8,464 nt of DNA, taken from contig JAFGQQ010000003.1 in the NCBI GenBank assembly GCA_016935595.1, forward strand, positions 1 through 8,464, read 5' to 3'. The first letter of the stretch is position 1. Each line of letters opens with the position of its first letter. The translations under genes and the position numbers were made by a program. The notes below the pieces were generated by a model. That model was not told the origin of the DNA. It ran no database searches and worked only from the letters and a program-made list of their open reading frames with translations. The DNA is from Bacteroidales bacterium (lineage in GTDB: Bacteria; Bacteroidota; Bacteroidia; Bacteroidales; UBA10428). Positions 1 through 6,609 of the stretch are shown piece after piece.

Positions 1-845
1 TCTTTCCCGTAAATGCATATTTGAGAAGAAAAAGATATATACAATGAATTATTTACAGCATCAATTGAATAGATATATTCTTTTGGAATATTATTTAACC
101 TATTCCAGGATGCATCATTGAAAGAATATATTAAATATTCCTCTTCTTCAATATTCGATGAACTTATAAATATATTTCCTTCAAAATATTCAATGTTGTT
201 AATATTATATTCAGTAAGAGGAATATCAGTAATTTTTTCCCAATTTCTAAAATCTAATAGATTATTATTCATATTACCTTTATATACACCTGATTGGGTA
301 GCTAAATAGATCCAATTTGCAACAATTGTAATATCATTTATTACTAAATTCAAATTCTCATATTGAATTTGATATGTTTCCTTAATCTCTCTATTTTTCA
401 AATCTAATACAACAACACCAAATCCGCATGATAAATATGCATAATCACCTTCAATAAATACATTATTGATTGATTTACTCCCAAATAAAGTTTTTCTTTT
501 TATGTCGTTAATATTAATTATCTCATTTTTAACAATTAAATCAATATTCCCATTTTTATATCCAATAACAATAGTCGAATTACTAGCCGAATATCCAATA
601 GCTGTGATATTTAAATCTGATAATCCCTGAATCTTTGATAATTTCTCAATACTATTATCTTTTTTATTATATATTATAATTCCAGACAATGTTGCACAAT
701 ATATCTTTCCTTGGTGTTCAATTATTCCAAAAGCCCTCCTATAAGGCAAGTGATCTCTCCACTCTCCAACGCCTATTTGAGCAACACTCATCAGAGATAT
801 AAAAAACATTATCAAAATCATATTATATTTTCTATACTTTTGCAT
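1..845 (-). CDS. porZ: PorZ, type IX secretion system attachment-complex component (5' part, runs off the left edge)
   Basis: The frame is open from ATG at 845 to the window edge, giving 281 residues with no stop. Residues 1-22 form a signal peptide: basic start (MQKYRKY), hydrophobic core, cleavage near SVA-Q23. No lipobox cysteine is present. The mature start, IGVGEWRDHLPYRRAFGI, followed by IYCATLSGIIIYNKKDNSIEKLSKIQGLSD in two pieces (residues 48-58 and 59-76), is what I recognise as the PorZ N-terminus. After it come repeated short beta-propeller blades ending in patterns such as GVVVLDL (143-149) and YLATQSGVYKG (180-190). In the family, PorZ is a surface protein with two beta-propellers and a C-terminal domain. 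It works with PorU, PorV and PorQ, where PorU is the sortase that attaches T9SS cargo to anionic LPS. Only the first propeller is visible here. A generic two-component-regulator propeller protein is the alternative, but the signal peptide and the WRDHLPY start favour PorZ. Confidence 0.85.
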   Translation of the reverse strand, partial: MQKYRKYNMILIMFFISLMSVAQIGVGEWRDHLPYRRAFGIIEHQGKIYCATLSGIIIYNKKDNSIEKLSKIQGLSDLNITAIGYSASNSTIVIGYKNGNIDLIVKNEIININDIKRKTLFGSKSINNVFIEGDYAYLSCGFGVVVLDLKNREIKETYQIQYENLNLVINDITIVANWIYLATQSGVYKGNMNNNLLDFRNWEKITDIPLTEYNINNIEYFEGNIFISSSNIEEEEYLIYSFNDASWNRLNNIPKEYIYSIDAVNNSLYISFSSQICIYGK

Positions 846-913
846 TAGAATATATTTAGGTTAAACATCTAATTATCATATTCTTAATTATGTAATTTTC
901 GAACTTTTTTTTG

Positions 914-945
914 TTGCCTCACAAAATAATTATAATTTAATTTTG
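914..945 (+). promoter_or_regulatory. Possible plus-strand promoter facing the hairpin
   Basis: TTG (914-916), a 21-bp spacer and TAATTTTG (938-945) fit the Bacteroidota pattern TTG-N-TAnnTTTG. Transcription would start near 951, almost exactly at the left arm of the 953-1004 hairpin, and would run antisense to the 3' end of rdgB. No plus-strand gene follows. The region is very AT-rich, so a chance match is quite possible. Confidence 0.25.
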
Positions 946-952
946 TTCGGCG

Positions 953-1004
953 AACCCTCATTAAATTTATTCATGCTTTTTTGTGAATAAATTTAATGAG
1001 GGTT
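953..1004 (-). terminator. Perfect 21-bp inverted repeat, probable 3' hairpin of rdgB
   Basis: Positions 953-973 and 984-1004 are exact reverse complements around a 10-nt loop, starting AACCCTCATTAAATTT on the left and ending AAATTTAATGAGGGTT on the right. It lies 52 bp past the rdgB stop and upstream of porZ, so the simplest reading is that it ends or stabilises the rdgB transcript and insulates porZ. No T-run follows the stem on either strand, so it is not a classical rho-independent terminator. The strand is assigned from gene order, not from the hairpin itself. Confidence 0.55.
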
Positions 1005-1056
1005 TCATGCCTATATGACTCAATTTATAAAATATAACTGAATATTTTGTTGATTA

Positions 1057-1644
1057 TTATTTACTGTTTATATAGTTATTCAAAAAATTTAATAATTTGT
1101 TAAAGGCTATAGCCCGATGACTAATCTTATTTTTCTCATCCATTTTCATTTGTGCAAATGTTTGATTATATCCTTCTGGAATAAAAACCGGATCATATCC
1201 AAAACCAAACTTTCCTCTTTTGCTTTCTGTTATTTCCCCGTTACATATACCTTCAAATACATATTTTTCATCATTTAATATAAGCGTTATAATTGTCCTA
1301 AACTTTGCTTTTCTATTTGTTTTATCCTTTAAACTGTTTAATAATTTAGCTATATTATTTTCTGAGTTTTTATCATCACCTGCATAACGTGCTGATTTAA
1401 CGCCTGGTTGGCCATTTAAAGCTTCAACTTCCAAACCAGTATCATCAGCAAAACAATTTTTTTTTGTTAATTTATATATATAAAATGCTTTTTGTGAGGC
1501 ATTTTCTTTAATAGTATTTTGATTCTCAGGCACATCTTCCTCAATACCAATGTCTTTTAAAGATAACAATTTAAATTTTTTACCAAGTAATTTTTGAATT
1601 TCCTGCAGTTTATATTTATTATTAGTTGCAAATACTAATTCCAT
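1057..1644 (-). CDS. rdgB: RdgB/HAM1 family XTP/dITP pyrophosphatase
   Basis: This 195-residue protein has the usual length of the HAM1/RdgB family, which hydrolyses ITP, dITP and XTP to the monophosphate plus pyrophosphate and so keeps deaminated purines out of DNA and RNA. The motifs are all in place: N-terminal nucleotide-binding ATNNKYK (6-12); metal-binding and catalytic FADDTGLEVEALNG (65-78), with Asp67 and Asp68; PGVKSARYAG (80-89); GFGYDPVF (147-154); and the C-terminal base-recognition SHR (175-177). The ATG start puts the first strand, MELVFATNN, exactly where the family begins, so no upstream start is needed. It is transcribed alone or as the last gene of its unit, and a strong hairpin lies just downstream. 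A cytoplasmic enzyme with no odd features. The only motif variation I see is DDTGL in place of the common DDSGL, which is conservative. Confidence 0.95.
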   Translation of the reverse strand: MELVFATNNKYKLQEIQKLLGKKFKLLSLKDIGIEEDVPENQNTIKENASQKAFYIYKLTKKNCFADDTGLEVEALNGQPGVKSARYAGDDKNSENNIAKLLNSLKDKTNRKAKFRTIITLILNDEKYVFEGICNGEITESKRGKFGFGYDPVFIPEGYNQTFAQMKMDEKNKISHRAIAFNKLLNFLNNYINSK

Positions 1645-1779
1645 AAATTTTTTGTTTTATCTCATGAAAATGGCTGTAATTCGTATTTTTTTTATTAATT
1701 TAATGTTTATATGAATTTTTTTTTCTAATATTGAAAAAAAGATAAAATACAAATAGTATATTTAATACAATTTTATTAA

Positions 1780-1813
1780 TTGTTTACAAATATATTTTAA
1801 ATTTATATCTTTG
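1780..1813 (+). promoter_or_regulatory. Promoter of the universal stress protein / ilvE unit
   Basis: TATCTTTG (1806-1813) matches the Bacteroidota -7 element TAnnTTTG exactly. TTG at 1780-1782 lies 23 bp upstream; TTTA at 1783-1786, with a 19-bp spacer, is an alternative -33 element. The ATG of the first gene is 28 bp downstream of the -7 element, giving a short leader. I see no operator-like dyad around it. No equally good promoter was found in front of the second stress protein gene or ilvE. Confidence 0.6.
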
Positions 1814-1841
1814 AAAGAATAATTATAATTGACTGAAAAAT

Positions 1842-2687
1842 ATGGAAAAGGAAAAGGAAATTATTCTTGTTCCATTCGATTTTAAAATAAATTCTGAAAA
1901 TTCATTATTACATGCTGTACAATTAGCCACAAAAGCTAATAATGGAATTTTAATAGCACATATTATTCATAAAGGTCTATTTTCCAAACCTTTATCCGAT
2001 GATGAAAAAGATGAAGTCATTAAAAAACTTAAAAAAATAGCAGAAGAAATTGAAAATAAATATAAAATAAAACCAGAAGTAACAATCAAGGAAGGTAATT
2101 TTGTCAAATCAATAAAAGATTTATTACTCGAGAGCAATATTAACCTTGTAATTATGGGGCAATTTTATGAAATTGGAAAAACAAAAATTGATGCTCCTGA
2201 TATTGTAAATTTCTTTAGAAACAGCCGAATTAAAAAGAATGCTCCAGTAATAATTACCCAATTAGCACCACAACATAATCATTATGTAGAAATCGTCGTT
2301 CCAATTAATTATCAAAAAGAATTCAAAGAAACATTACGTTGGGTAATGCATTTATCCAAATATTATAAATGTAATATTAATTTTATAAAGCCTTTTTATA
2401 CCGATCCTGAAAAGAAAAGATTAATGGCGAATAATATGTACTTTACAAAAAAAATGCTTGATAATAACAATATTGTATACGGTATAAAAACTGCTAAAAA
2501 ATTTAAAAATTATGGTGAGGAAATTCTCAGGTTTGCCAGTGATATTGATGCAGATTTAATTGTTGTAATGGCTGATAAATACAGAGAATTGTTACATGAA
2601 AATAAAGCCAAAGACGGACACGAAACAAATACCATCCCCATTATGTGTATTAAACCAATGCCTAAAAAATTCCAGGGATTCTATTAA
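1842..2687 (+). CDS. Tandem-domain universal stress protein, first copy
   Basis: The 281-residue cytoplasmic protein is made of two UspA-like alpha/beta domains. Domain 1 spans about residues 6-139: strand IILVPFDF, helix SLLHAVQLAT, then LVIMGQF and the last strand PVIITQ. Domain 2 spans about 150-271: EIVVPINY, then ADLIVVMADK and IPIMCIKP. The ATP-binding Usp signature (G-2x-G-9x-G-S/T) is not visible after either VIMG (103-106) or VVMA (241-244), so this is probably a non-nucleotide-binding or divergent Usp. The C-terminus ends in FQGFY. The ATG lies just after a clear promoter. A paralogue follows 125 bp downstream, with 64% identity over the start of domain 2. Family members respond to starvation, redox or other stresses, but the actual signal cannot be read here. 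Confidence 0.88.
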   Translation: MEKEKEIILVPFDFKINSENSLLHAVQLATKANNGILIAHIIHKGLFSKPLSDDEKDEVIKKLKKIAEEIENKYKIKPEVTIKEGNFVKSIKDLLLESNINLVIMGQFYEIGKTKIDAPDIVNFFRNSRIKKNAPVIITQLAPQHNHYVEIVVPINYQKEFKETLRWVMHLSKYYKCNINFIKPFYTDPEKKRLMANNMYFTKKMLDNNNIVYGIKTAKKFKNYGEEILRFASDIDADLIVVMADKYRELLHENKAKDGHETNTIPIMCIKPMPKKFQGFY

Positions 2688-2812
2688 AATTTTTGTCCAT
2701 CATATTTACTTTCTAATTTGTTTGTAAAAATAAAAAAATTCATTCAGAATTAATTAAAAAATTGTATATTGCCGTCTTGATTTTTACGTGCAACGATTAA
2801 TCATCCAGCTAG

Positions 2813-3655
2813 ATGGATCAAAATAAAAATAGTATAATTGTTCCATACGATTTTAGTGAAAAAGCTGATATATCATTAGAACATGCAGTTCAATTAGCCC
2901 GCACAATTGATAATGATGTTTATCTTGTTAGTTTTAATGATGATGGCGGCATGTTTTCAAATAAATTAAAAATTCAAAAGCAGGAAGAAGAAATTTTTAA
3001 TGAATTTAAGAAGATCAGTGATAATTTTACTAAGAAATATAATTTCCCCGTCAAACACTTAGTAGTAACAGGTAAGATAAAAGGAATAATTAAAAATGTA
3101 CTGGAAGAAAAAAAAGCCGATTTACTGGTTACTGGCGTTAATTATAAAGTTCAAAAATCGTGTACCAATGCCATTGATTTTTTGGGCTATTTAAAAGAGG
3201 TTAATGTCCCCATTATTGTCACAAAACGACCTCCTATACATAGTGCATATCGTGAAATAGTTGTGCCCGTCGAATATGATAAAAAATACAAAGAAGAACT
3301 TAAATGGGTTATATATTTAGCTAAATTCTTTCAATGTAATGTTAACTTTATCAGACCTTTTATAACCGATCCTGTTAAAAAAAAATATATTGACAATAAC
3401 ATCTTTTTCACGAAAAAAATGTTAGATTCAAACAATATTGTATACGGAATAAAACAGGCAAGTCAATCAGTTAATTTTAAAGACGCTATCTTCGAATTTG
3501 CCAACGGAATTGATGCTGATTTATTAATAATTATGTCGCATAAGTTTAAAGATTACATTTGCGATAAAAGCAACAATGTAATAGAATCGGAAAGGATTCC
3601 GGTAATGACAATAAATCCAAGAGCGGATCTTAAAAATTATCAAGGTTTCTATTAA
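2813..3655 (+). CDS. Tandem-domain universal stress protein, second copy
   Basis: A 280-residue paralogue of the preceding gene with the same two-domain Usp layout. Domain 1 covers about residues 7-138 (SIIVPYDF, SLEHAVQLAR, ADLLVTGVN, VPIIVTKRP). Domain 2 covers about 148-268 (EIVVPVEY, ADLLIIMSHK, IPVMTINP). As in the first copy, the G-2x-G-9x-G-S/T ATP motif is absent. The C-terminus ends YQGFY. Counted without gaps, residues 148-214 match residues 150-216 of the first copy at 43 of 67 positions, including FTKKMLD-x-NNIVYGIK, while the N-terminal domains are visibly less alike. This points to an old tandem duplication with constraint focused on the second domain, and perhaps a heterodimer. 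The 125-bp gap upstream lacks a clean TAnnTTTG promoter, so read-through from the first gene is likely. ilvE follows after 50 bp. Confidence 0.88.
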   Translation: MDQNKNSIIVPYDFSEKADISLEHAVQLARTIDNDVYLVSFNDDGGMFSNKLKIQKQEEEIFNEFKKISDNFTKKYNFPVKHLVVTGKIKGIIKNVLEEKKADLLVTGVNYKVQKSCTNAIDFLGYLKEVNVPIIVTKRPPIHSAYREIVVPVEYDKKYKEELKWVIYLAKFFQCNVNFIRPFITDPVKKKYIDNNIFFTKKMLDSNNIVYGIKQASQSVNFKDAIFEFANGIDADLLIIMSHKFKDYICDKSNNVIESERIPVMTINPRADLKNYQGFY

Positions 3656-3705
3656 TTATATGTCTATTCAATTTTTGTAAATATTAATTATTAATTAAGT
3701 TATAT

Positions 3706-4725
3706 ATGGCAAACCTAGATTGGGAAAATTTACCATTTGCTTACATAAAGACTGATTATAATGTTAGATGCTGTTATAAAAATGGGAAATGGGGTGAATT
3801 AGAAATATCCGATTCTGAAATAATCAACTTACATATGGCCTCTACTTGTTTGCATTACGGACAGGAAGCATTCGAAGGACTTAAAGCTTTCAGGGGAAAA
3901 GATGGCAAAATTCGCATTTTCAGGCTTGATGAAAATGCAAAAAGAATGGAAGATACTGCAAAAGGAATAATAATGGCAGTAGTTCCTTTCAATATTTTCA
4001 GAGATGCAGTTCTTAAGGTGGTTAAACTTAATGAAAGGTTTGTCCCTCCTTATGAATCAGGAGCTTCATTATATATTCGTCCGTTATTAATTGGATCCAG
4101 TGCAGAAGTTGGAGTAAAACCATCAAAAGAATATCTGTTCCTCGTATTTGTGACTCCGGTTGGACCCTATTTTAAAGAAGGATTTAAACCCGTAGATATA
4201 TGGGTTTGCAGAGATTACGACCGGGCAGCTCCACTTGGCACGGGGAATATAAAGGTTGGAGGCAATTATGCTGCAAGTTTAATTCCATCTGAAATTGCAA
4301 AAAAAGGAGGATTTGCATCTGTGCTTTATCTCGATGCAAAAGAAAAAAAATACATTGATGAATGCGGCCCTGCTAATTTCTTCGGTATTAAAAATAATAC
4401 TTATGTTACACCAAAATCAAATTCTATTTTACCCTCTATTACAAATAAAAGTTTAATGCAACTAGCAAAAGATTTCGGAATGAAAGTTGAAAACAGACCT
4501 ATCCCTCTTGATGAATTAGACACATTTGAAGAAATAGGTCAGTGTGGAACTGCAACTGTTATTACCCCTGTTAATAGAATTGTTGACAATAAAGTTGGTA
4601 GAACCTATGAATTTTGTAAAGATAATAAACCAGGGCCTGTATGCGTTAAATTGTATGAGAAATTAAGAGCAATTCAATATGGCAATGCAGAAGATAAATA
4701 CAGATGGATAACGATAGTAGAATAA
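3706..4725 (+). CDS. ilvE: Branched-chain amino acid aminotransferase, type II (IlvE)
   Basis: A PLP-dependent fold-type IV aminotransferase of 339 residues, the normal size for the type II (ilvE_II) subfamily. It catalyses the last step of leucine, isoleucine and valine synthesis and the first of their breakdown, using 2-oxoglutarate/glutamate. Visible signatures are LHYGQEAFEGLKAFRGKDG (49-67); IRIFRLDENAKRM (69-81); LYIRPLLIGS (122-131); the Schiff-base lysine Lys183 in GTGNIKVGGNYAAS (178-191); Glu219 in DECGPANFFGI (218-228), expected to contact the PLP ring nitrogen; and the phosphate-binding loop CGTAT (280-284) near the C-terminus. The redox CXXC of the human mitochondrial enzyme is absent. 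It lies 50 bp after the second stress protein gene without a good promoter of its own, so it may be co-transcribed. It ends 4 bp from the convergent DUF2797 gene. Cytoplasmic. Confidence 0.95.
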   Translation: MANLDWENLPFAYIKTDYNVRCCYKNGKWGELEISDSEIINLHMASTCLHYGQEAFEGLKAFRGKDGKIRIFRLDENAKRMEDTAKGIIMAVVPFNIFRDAVLKVVKLNERFVPPYESGASLYIRPLLIGSSAEVGVKPSKEYLFLVFVTPVGPYFKEGFKPVDIWVCRDYDRAAPLGTGNIKVGGNYAASLIPSEIAKKGGFASVLYLDAKEKKYIDECGPANFFGIKNNTYVTPKSNSILPSITNKSLMQLAKDFGMKVENRPIPLDELDTFEEIGQCGTATVITPVNRIVDNKVGRTYEFCKDNKPGPVCVKLYEKLRAIQYGNAEDKYRWITIVE

Positions 4726-4729
4726 AGAA

Positions 4730-5527
4730 TTAATATTCGAGGCTAATATAATAACCAGAAAAATTTCTCACATTTAAAACTATACCATTATCAAATATTA
4801 AATATTGACCTTTAATACCTGATATTTTGCCTTTAATTTTACTTACTTTATCTAAATTCAGACTATTGACCTTCACCGGATAATTTACTACTGGATAATT
4901 AATAGTAATAATTTTATTTTCATCCAAAAAATATTTTTTATATTTTTCTGAAATAATTCCTTGAATATTTTCCTTTGCTTTAATTAAATCAATATTTAAT
5001 TCATATTTATTCATTAACATATTTCTCCAATTTGTTTTATCTGCCAAATGCTTTTTTAATTCTACCTCAATTAATCCAGCCAAATGCCTGTTTGGTGTTT
5101 TGGCAATTTTAACAGCTTTAACAGCCCCCTGGTCTATCCATCTTGTAGGTATTTGAGTATACCTGGTCACACCAACTTTTAACCCACTAGTAATGGCTAA
5201 GTATACAAAATGATCAATTAAGCAATGCTCTTTTGCATACTCCATGTCTCTTGCAATACCATTATGAGCCTCACATAATTCAGGTCTTAATACACATTCT
5301 TCTGTTTCCGGGGCGCTCCGAAAACAAGGATAACAATAACCTTGTGCAAATGAAGTTTTAGTAATCCTCCCGCATTTTATACAATTTATTCTATTTAAAT
5401 AATTAATTATTATTTCTTTTTCAATTAATTTATTTAAAAAAATCTCCTTTTTACCAATTAAAAAATAATATTTAACAGGATTGTGTAATTCAACCCGCAT
5501 CTTATATATGTTCCCTTCAACTTTCAC
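4730..5527 (-). CDS. DUF2797 family protein with Cys-rich zinc-ribbon-like region
   Basis: A 265-residue cytoplasmic protein that I recognise as DUF2797, a family without an assigned function. The N-terminal region carries Cys49-x2-Cys52 (CIKCGR) and Cys65-x2-Cys68 (CYPC), a likely zinc ribbon, with more cysteines at 78, 85 and 102. The family hallmark follows: HFVYLAITSGLKVGVTR (106-122), QIPTRWIDQGA (125-135), a glutamate in LIEVELKKH (152-160) and DKTNWRNML (163-171). The order Tyr109, Val118-Gly119, Arg129, Glu154, Asn166 resembles the GIY-YIG nuclease core, which is an inference. I keep the GTG start at 5527 because family members begin with a Gly-containing strand before KMR; the ATG at 5500 (Met10) would remove it. 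It is divergent from the PspC operon and convergent with ilvE. The C-terminal third (about 200-265) is beta-rich. Confidence 0.85.
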   Translation of the reverse strand: MKVEGNIYKMRVELHNPVKYYFLIGKKEIFLNKLIEKEIIINYLNRINCIKCGRITKTSFAQGYCYPCFRSAPETEECVLRPELCEAHNGIARDMEYAKEHCLIDHFVYLAITSGLKVGVTRYTQIPTRWIDQGAVKAVKIAKTPNRHLAGLIEVELKKHLADKTNWRNMLMNKYELNIDLIKAKENIQGIISEKYKKYFLDENKIITINYPVVNYPVKVNSLNLDKVSKIKGKISGIKGQYLIFDNGIVLNVRNFSGYYISLEY

Positions 5528-5546
5528 GAATTATATCAATTATATT

Positions 5547-5554
5547 CAAAAATA
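5547..5554 (-). promoter_or_regulatory. Possible -7 element for the DUF2797 gene
   Basis: Read on the minus strand, 5554 to 5547 is TATTTTTG, matching TAnnTTTG, 19 bp before the GTG start at 5527. I see no convincing TTG at the right distance upstream, so only half of a promoter is supported. Confidence 0.3.
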
Positions 5555-5575
5555 TAAAATAATTAAAAAAGTTAG

Positions 5576-5628
5576 TACTATGTATTGCATGGTATTATTT
5601 TTTTTTTATATATTTGCCAAACATAGTA
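5576..5628 (+). promoter_or_regulatory. Candidate PadR operator: three TACYATGY half-sites around the promoter
   Basis: The half-site TACTATGT occurs at 5576-5583, TACCATGC reads on the minus strand at 5594-5587, and TACTATGT reads on the minus strand at 5628-5621. The first two form a 19-bp imperfect dyad (5576-5594) covering the -33 element. The third sits inverted just after the -7 element. Extended, 5573-5583 and 5621-5631 are inverted repeats matching at 10 of 11 positions. Known PadR-family operators are dyads built from ATGT and ACAT, and these bases are at the core here. A PadR gene lies in the operon, so autoregulation is the natural inference, though binding is unproven. Confidence 0.45.
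5585..5616 (+). promoter_or_regulatory. Promoter of the PspC-PadR-PspC operon
   Basis: TTG (5585-5587), a 21-bp spacer and TATATTTG (5609-5616) fit the Bacteroidota consensus well. The start codon chosen for the first PspC gene is at 5652, 35 bp past the -7 element. This position also argues against the earlier in-frame ATG at 5481, which lies upstream of the promoter and inside the opposing gene. Confidence 0.65.
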
Positions 5629-5651
5629 TTATAAATGATAAAGTAATTAAA

Positions 5652-6257
5652 ATGAAAACAACAATAACAATTAACCTGAATAATATACTCTTCCATATCG
5701 AGGAAGATGCTTATGAAAAACTGAAAACATATTTAAATAGTATCGAAGAATACTTTAAAAATATAGATGAAAGAAGGGAAATAATAGTAGATATTGAAGC
5801 CCGTATTGCTGAATTATTTAAAGAAAAACTCGGTAAAACAAAAGAGGTAATTACAGATAGTGATGTTGAAGAAATTATTAAAATTATTGGAAATCCGGAA
5901 GAAATAGGGGGAACAGGTCAACAAAGCGAAAATAAATCGGAACATGAAAAATCTTACTCCAAATATTCAAAAAGAAGAATTTACCGCGATCCTGACAACA
6001 GAATATTAGGTGGTGTATGCAGTGGAATTGGCGCTTATTTAAATACTGATCCGGTAATAGTACGAGTGGTTTTTGTTTTAATCTTTCTTGGTTTTGGAAT
6101 TGGTTTATTAATATATATTTTGCTTTGGATTGTGGTTCCGGAAGCTAAAACAGAAGCCGAAAAATATGAAATGCGCGGCGAATCATTTAATATCTCTAAT
6201 ATTGGTAAAAATATTAAAGAAGAATTTGAGAATGTAAAAAAAGGTATGAATTTATAA
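5652..6257 (+). CDS. Short PspC-domain membrane protein
   Basis: I start this gene at ATG 5652, giving 201 residues. The frame is open back to an ATG at 5481, but those extra 57 residues overlap the opposing gene, cover the promoter and have no counterpart in the paralogue at 6610, which begins MKKTVKVN like this MKTTITIN. Residues 1-85 are a cytoplasmic helical domain with HIEEDAYEKLKTYL (15-28) and DIEARIAELFKEKL (47-60), typical of Bacteroidota PspC proteins. A polar linker follows (86-107), then the PspC domain: RRIYRDPDNRILGGVCSGIGAYL (108-130) and a long hydrophobic segment (134-162) ending IVVPEA. The tail, ISNIGKNIKEEFENVKKG (181-198), matches the paralogue and then stops. PspC in enterobacteria is an inner-membrane partner of the phage-shock response. 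It is first in an operon with PadR 21 bp downstream. Confidence 0.87.
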   Translation: MKTTITINLNNILFHIEEDAYEKLKTYLNSIEEYFKNIDERREIIVDIEARIAELFKEKLGKTKEVITDSDVEEIIKIIGNPEEIGGTGQQSENKSEHEKSYSKYSKRRIYRDPDNRILGGVCSGIGAYLNTDPVIVRVVFVLIFLGFGIGLLIYILLWIVVPEAKTEAEKYEMRGESFNISNIGKNIKEEFENVKKGMNL

Positions 6258-6278
6258 TTAAACCTCAAAATTATATAG

Positions 6279-6605
6279 ATGAATATAGAAAATGTAACTG
6301 CCCAGATGAGAAAAGGAATATTGGAATATTGTATTTTATCTATACTTGCAAAAAAAGATTGTTATGCTACAGATATTATCAATAAATTAAAACAAGCACA
6401 GATAATTGTTGTTGAAGGCACTTTATATCCTTTACTTACTAGGCAAAAAAATTCGGGTTTGCTTTCATACCGATGGGAAGAATCGACACAAGGACCTCCC
6501 AGAAAATATTACCATCTTACCGATAAAGGAAAAGACTATTTAGATGAACTTGATAAAGCCTGGGGAAAACTTGTTAACGCTGTAGATGAAATAATTAAAA
6601 AATAA
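6279..6605 (+). CDS. PadR-family transcriptional repressor
   Basis: A 108-residue winged-helix protein of the PadR family, in the short-C-terminus class. Residues 9-24 form the first helix (QMRKGILEYCILSILA), then CYATDIINKLKQ (28-39). The recognition region is EGTLYPLLTRQKNSGLL (46-62), and the wing is SYRWEESTQGPPRKYYHLT (63-81) with the family's GPPRKYY. A single C-terminal dimerisation helix closes the protein (82-107). PadR proteins are dimeric repressors, often released by small ligands or stress signals, and many repress their own operon. Here it lies between two PspC-domain membrane protein genes, 21 bp after one and 4 bp before the other, so tight co-transcription and autoregulation are expected. 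The repeated TACYATGY sites at the operon promoter are the candidate operator. No ligand can be guessed from the sequence. Confidence 0.93.
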   Translation: MNIENVTAQMRKGILEYCILSILAKKDCYATDIINKLKQAQIIVVEGTLYPLLTRQKNSGLLSYRWEESTQGPPRKYYHLTDKGKDYLDELDKAWGKLVNAVDEIIKK

Positions 6606-6609
6606 ACGT

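Noticed and set aside
118..309. 63-residue plus-strand frame
   Set aside because: It lies fully inside porZ on the opposite strand, whose frame has a signal peptide and family motifs; this is its shadow.
1787..1794. Minus-strand TATATTTG as a promoter for rdgB
   Set aside because: It matches the -7 pattern but only a weak TTTC sits at the -33 distance, and it would imply a leader of about 135 bases; in such AT-rich DNA one element is not enough.
2688..2812. Separate promoter for the second stress protein gene
   Set aside because: TAATTTG and TATATTGC look similar to the -7 element but neither matches TAnnTTTG.
5481..5651. In-frame 57-residue N-terminal extension of the short PspC protein from ATG 5481
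   Set aside because: It overlaps the DUF2797 gene, spans the operon promoter, and has no counterpart in the paralogue; ATG 5652 aligns with the paralogue's start.
6035..6268. 77-residue minus-strand frame opposite the short PspC gene
   Set aside because: It is the antisense of the PspC domain; the same kind of frame appears opposite the paralogue at the same place, as expected from shared coding sequence.
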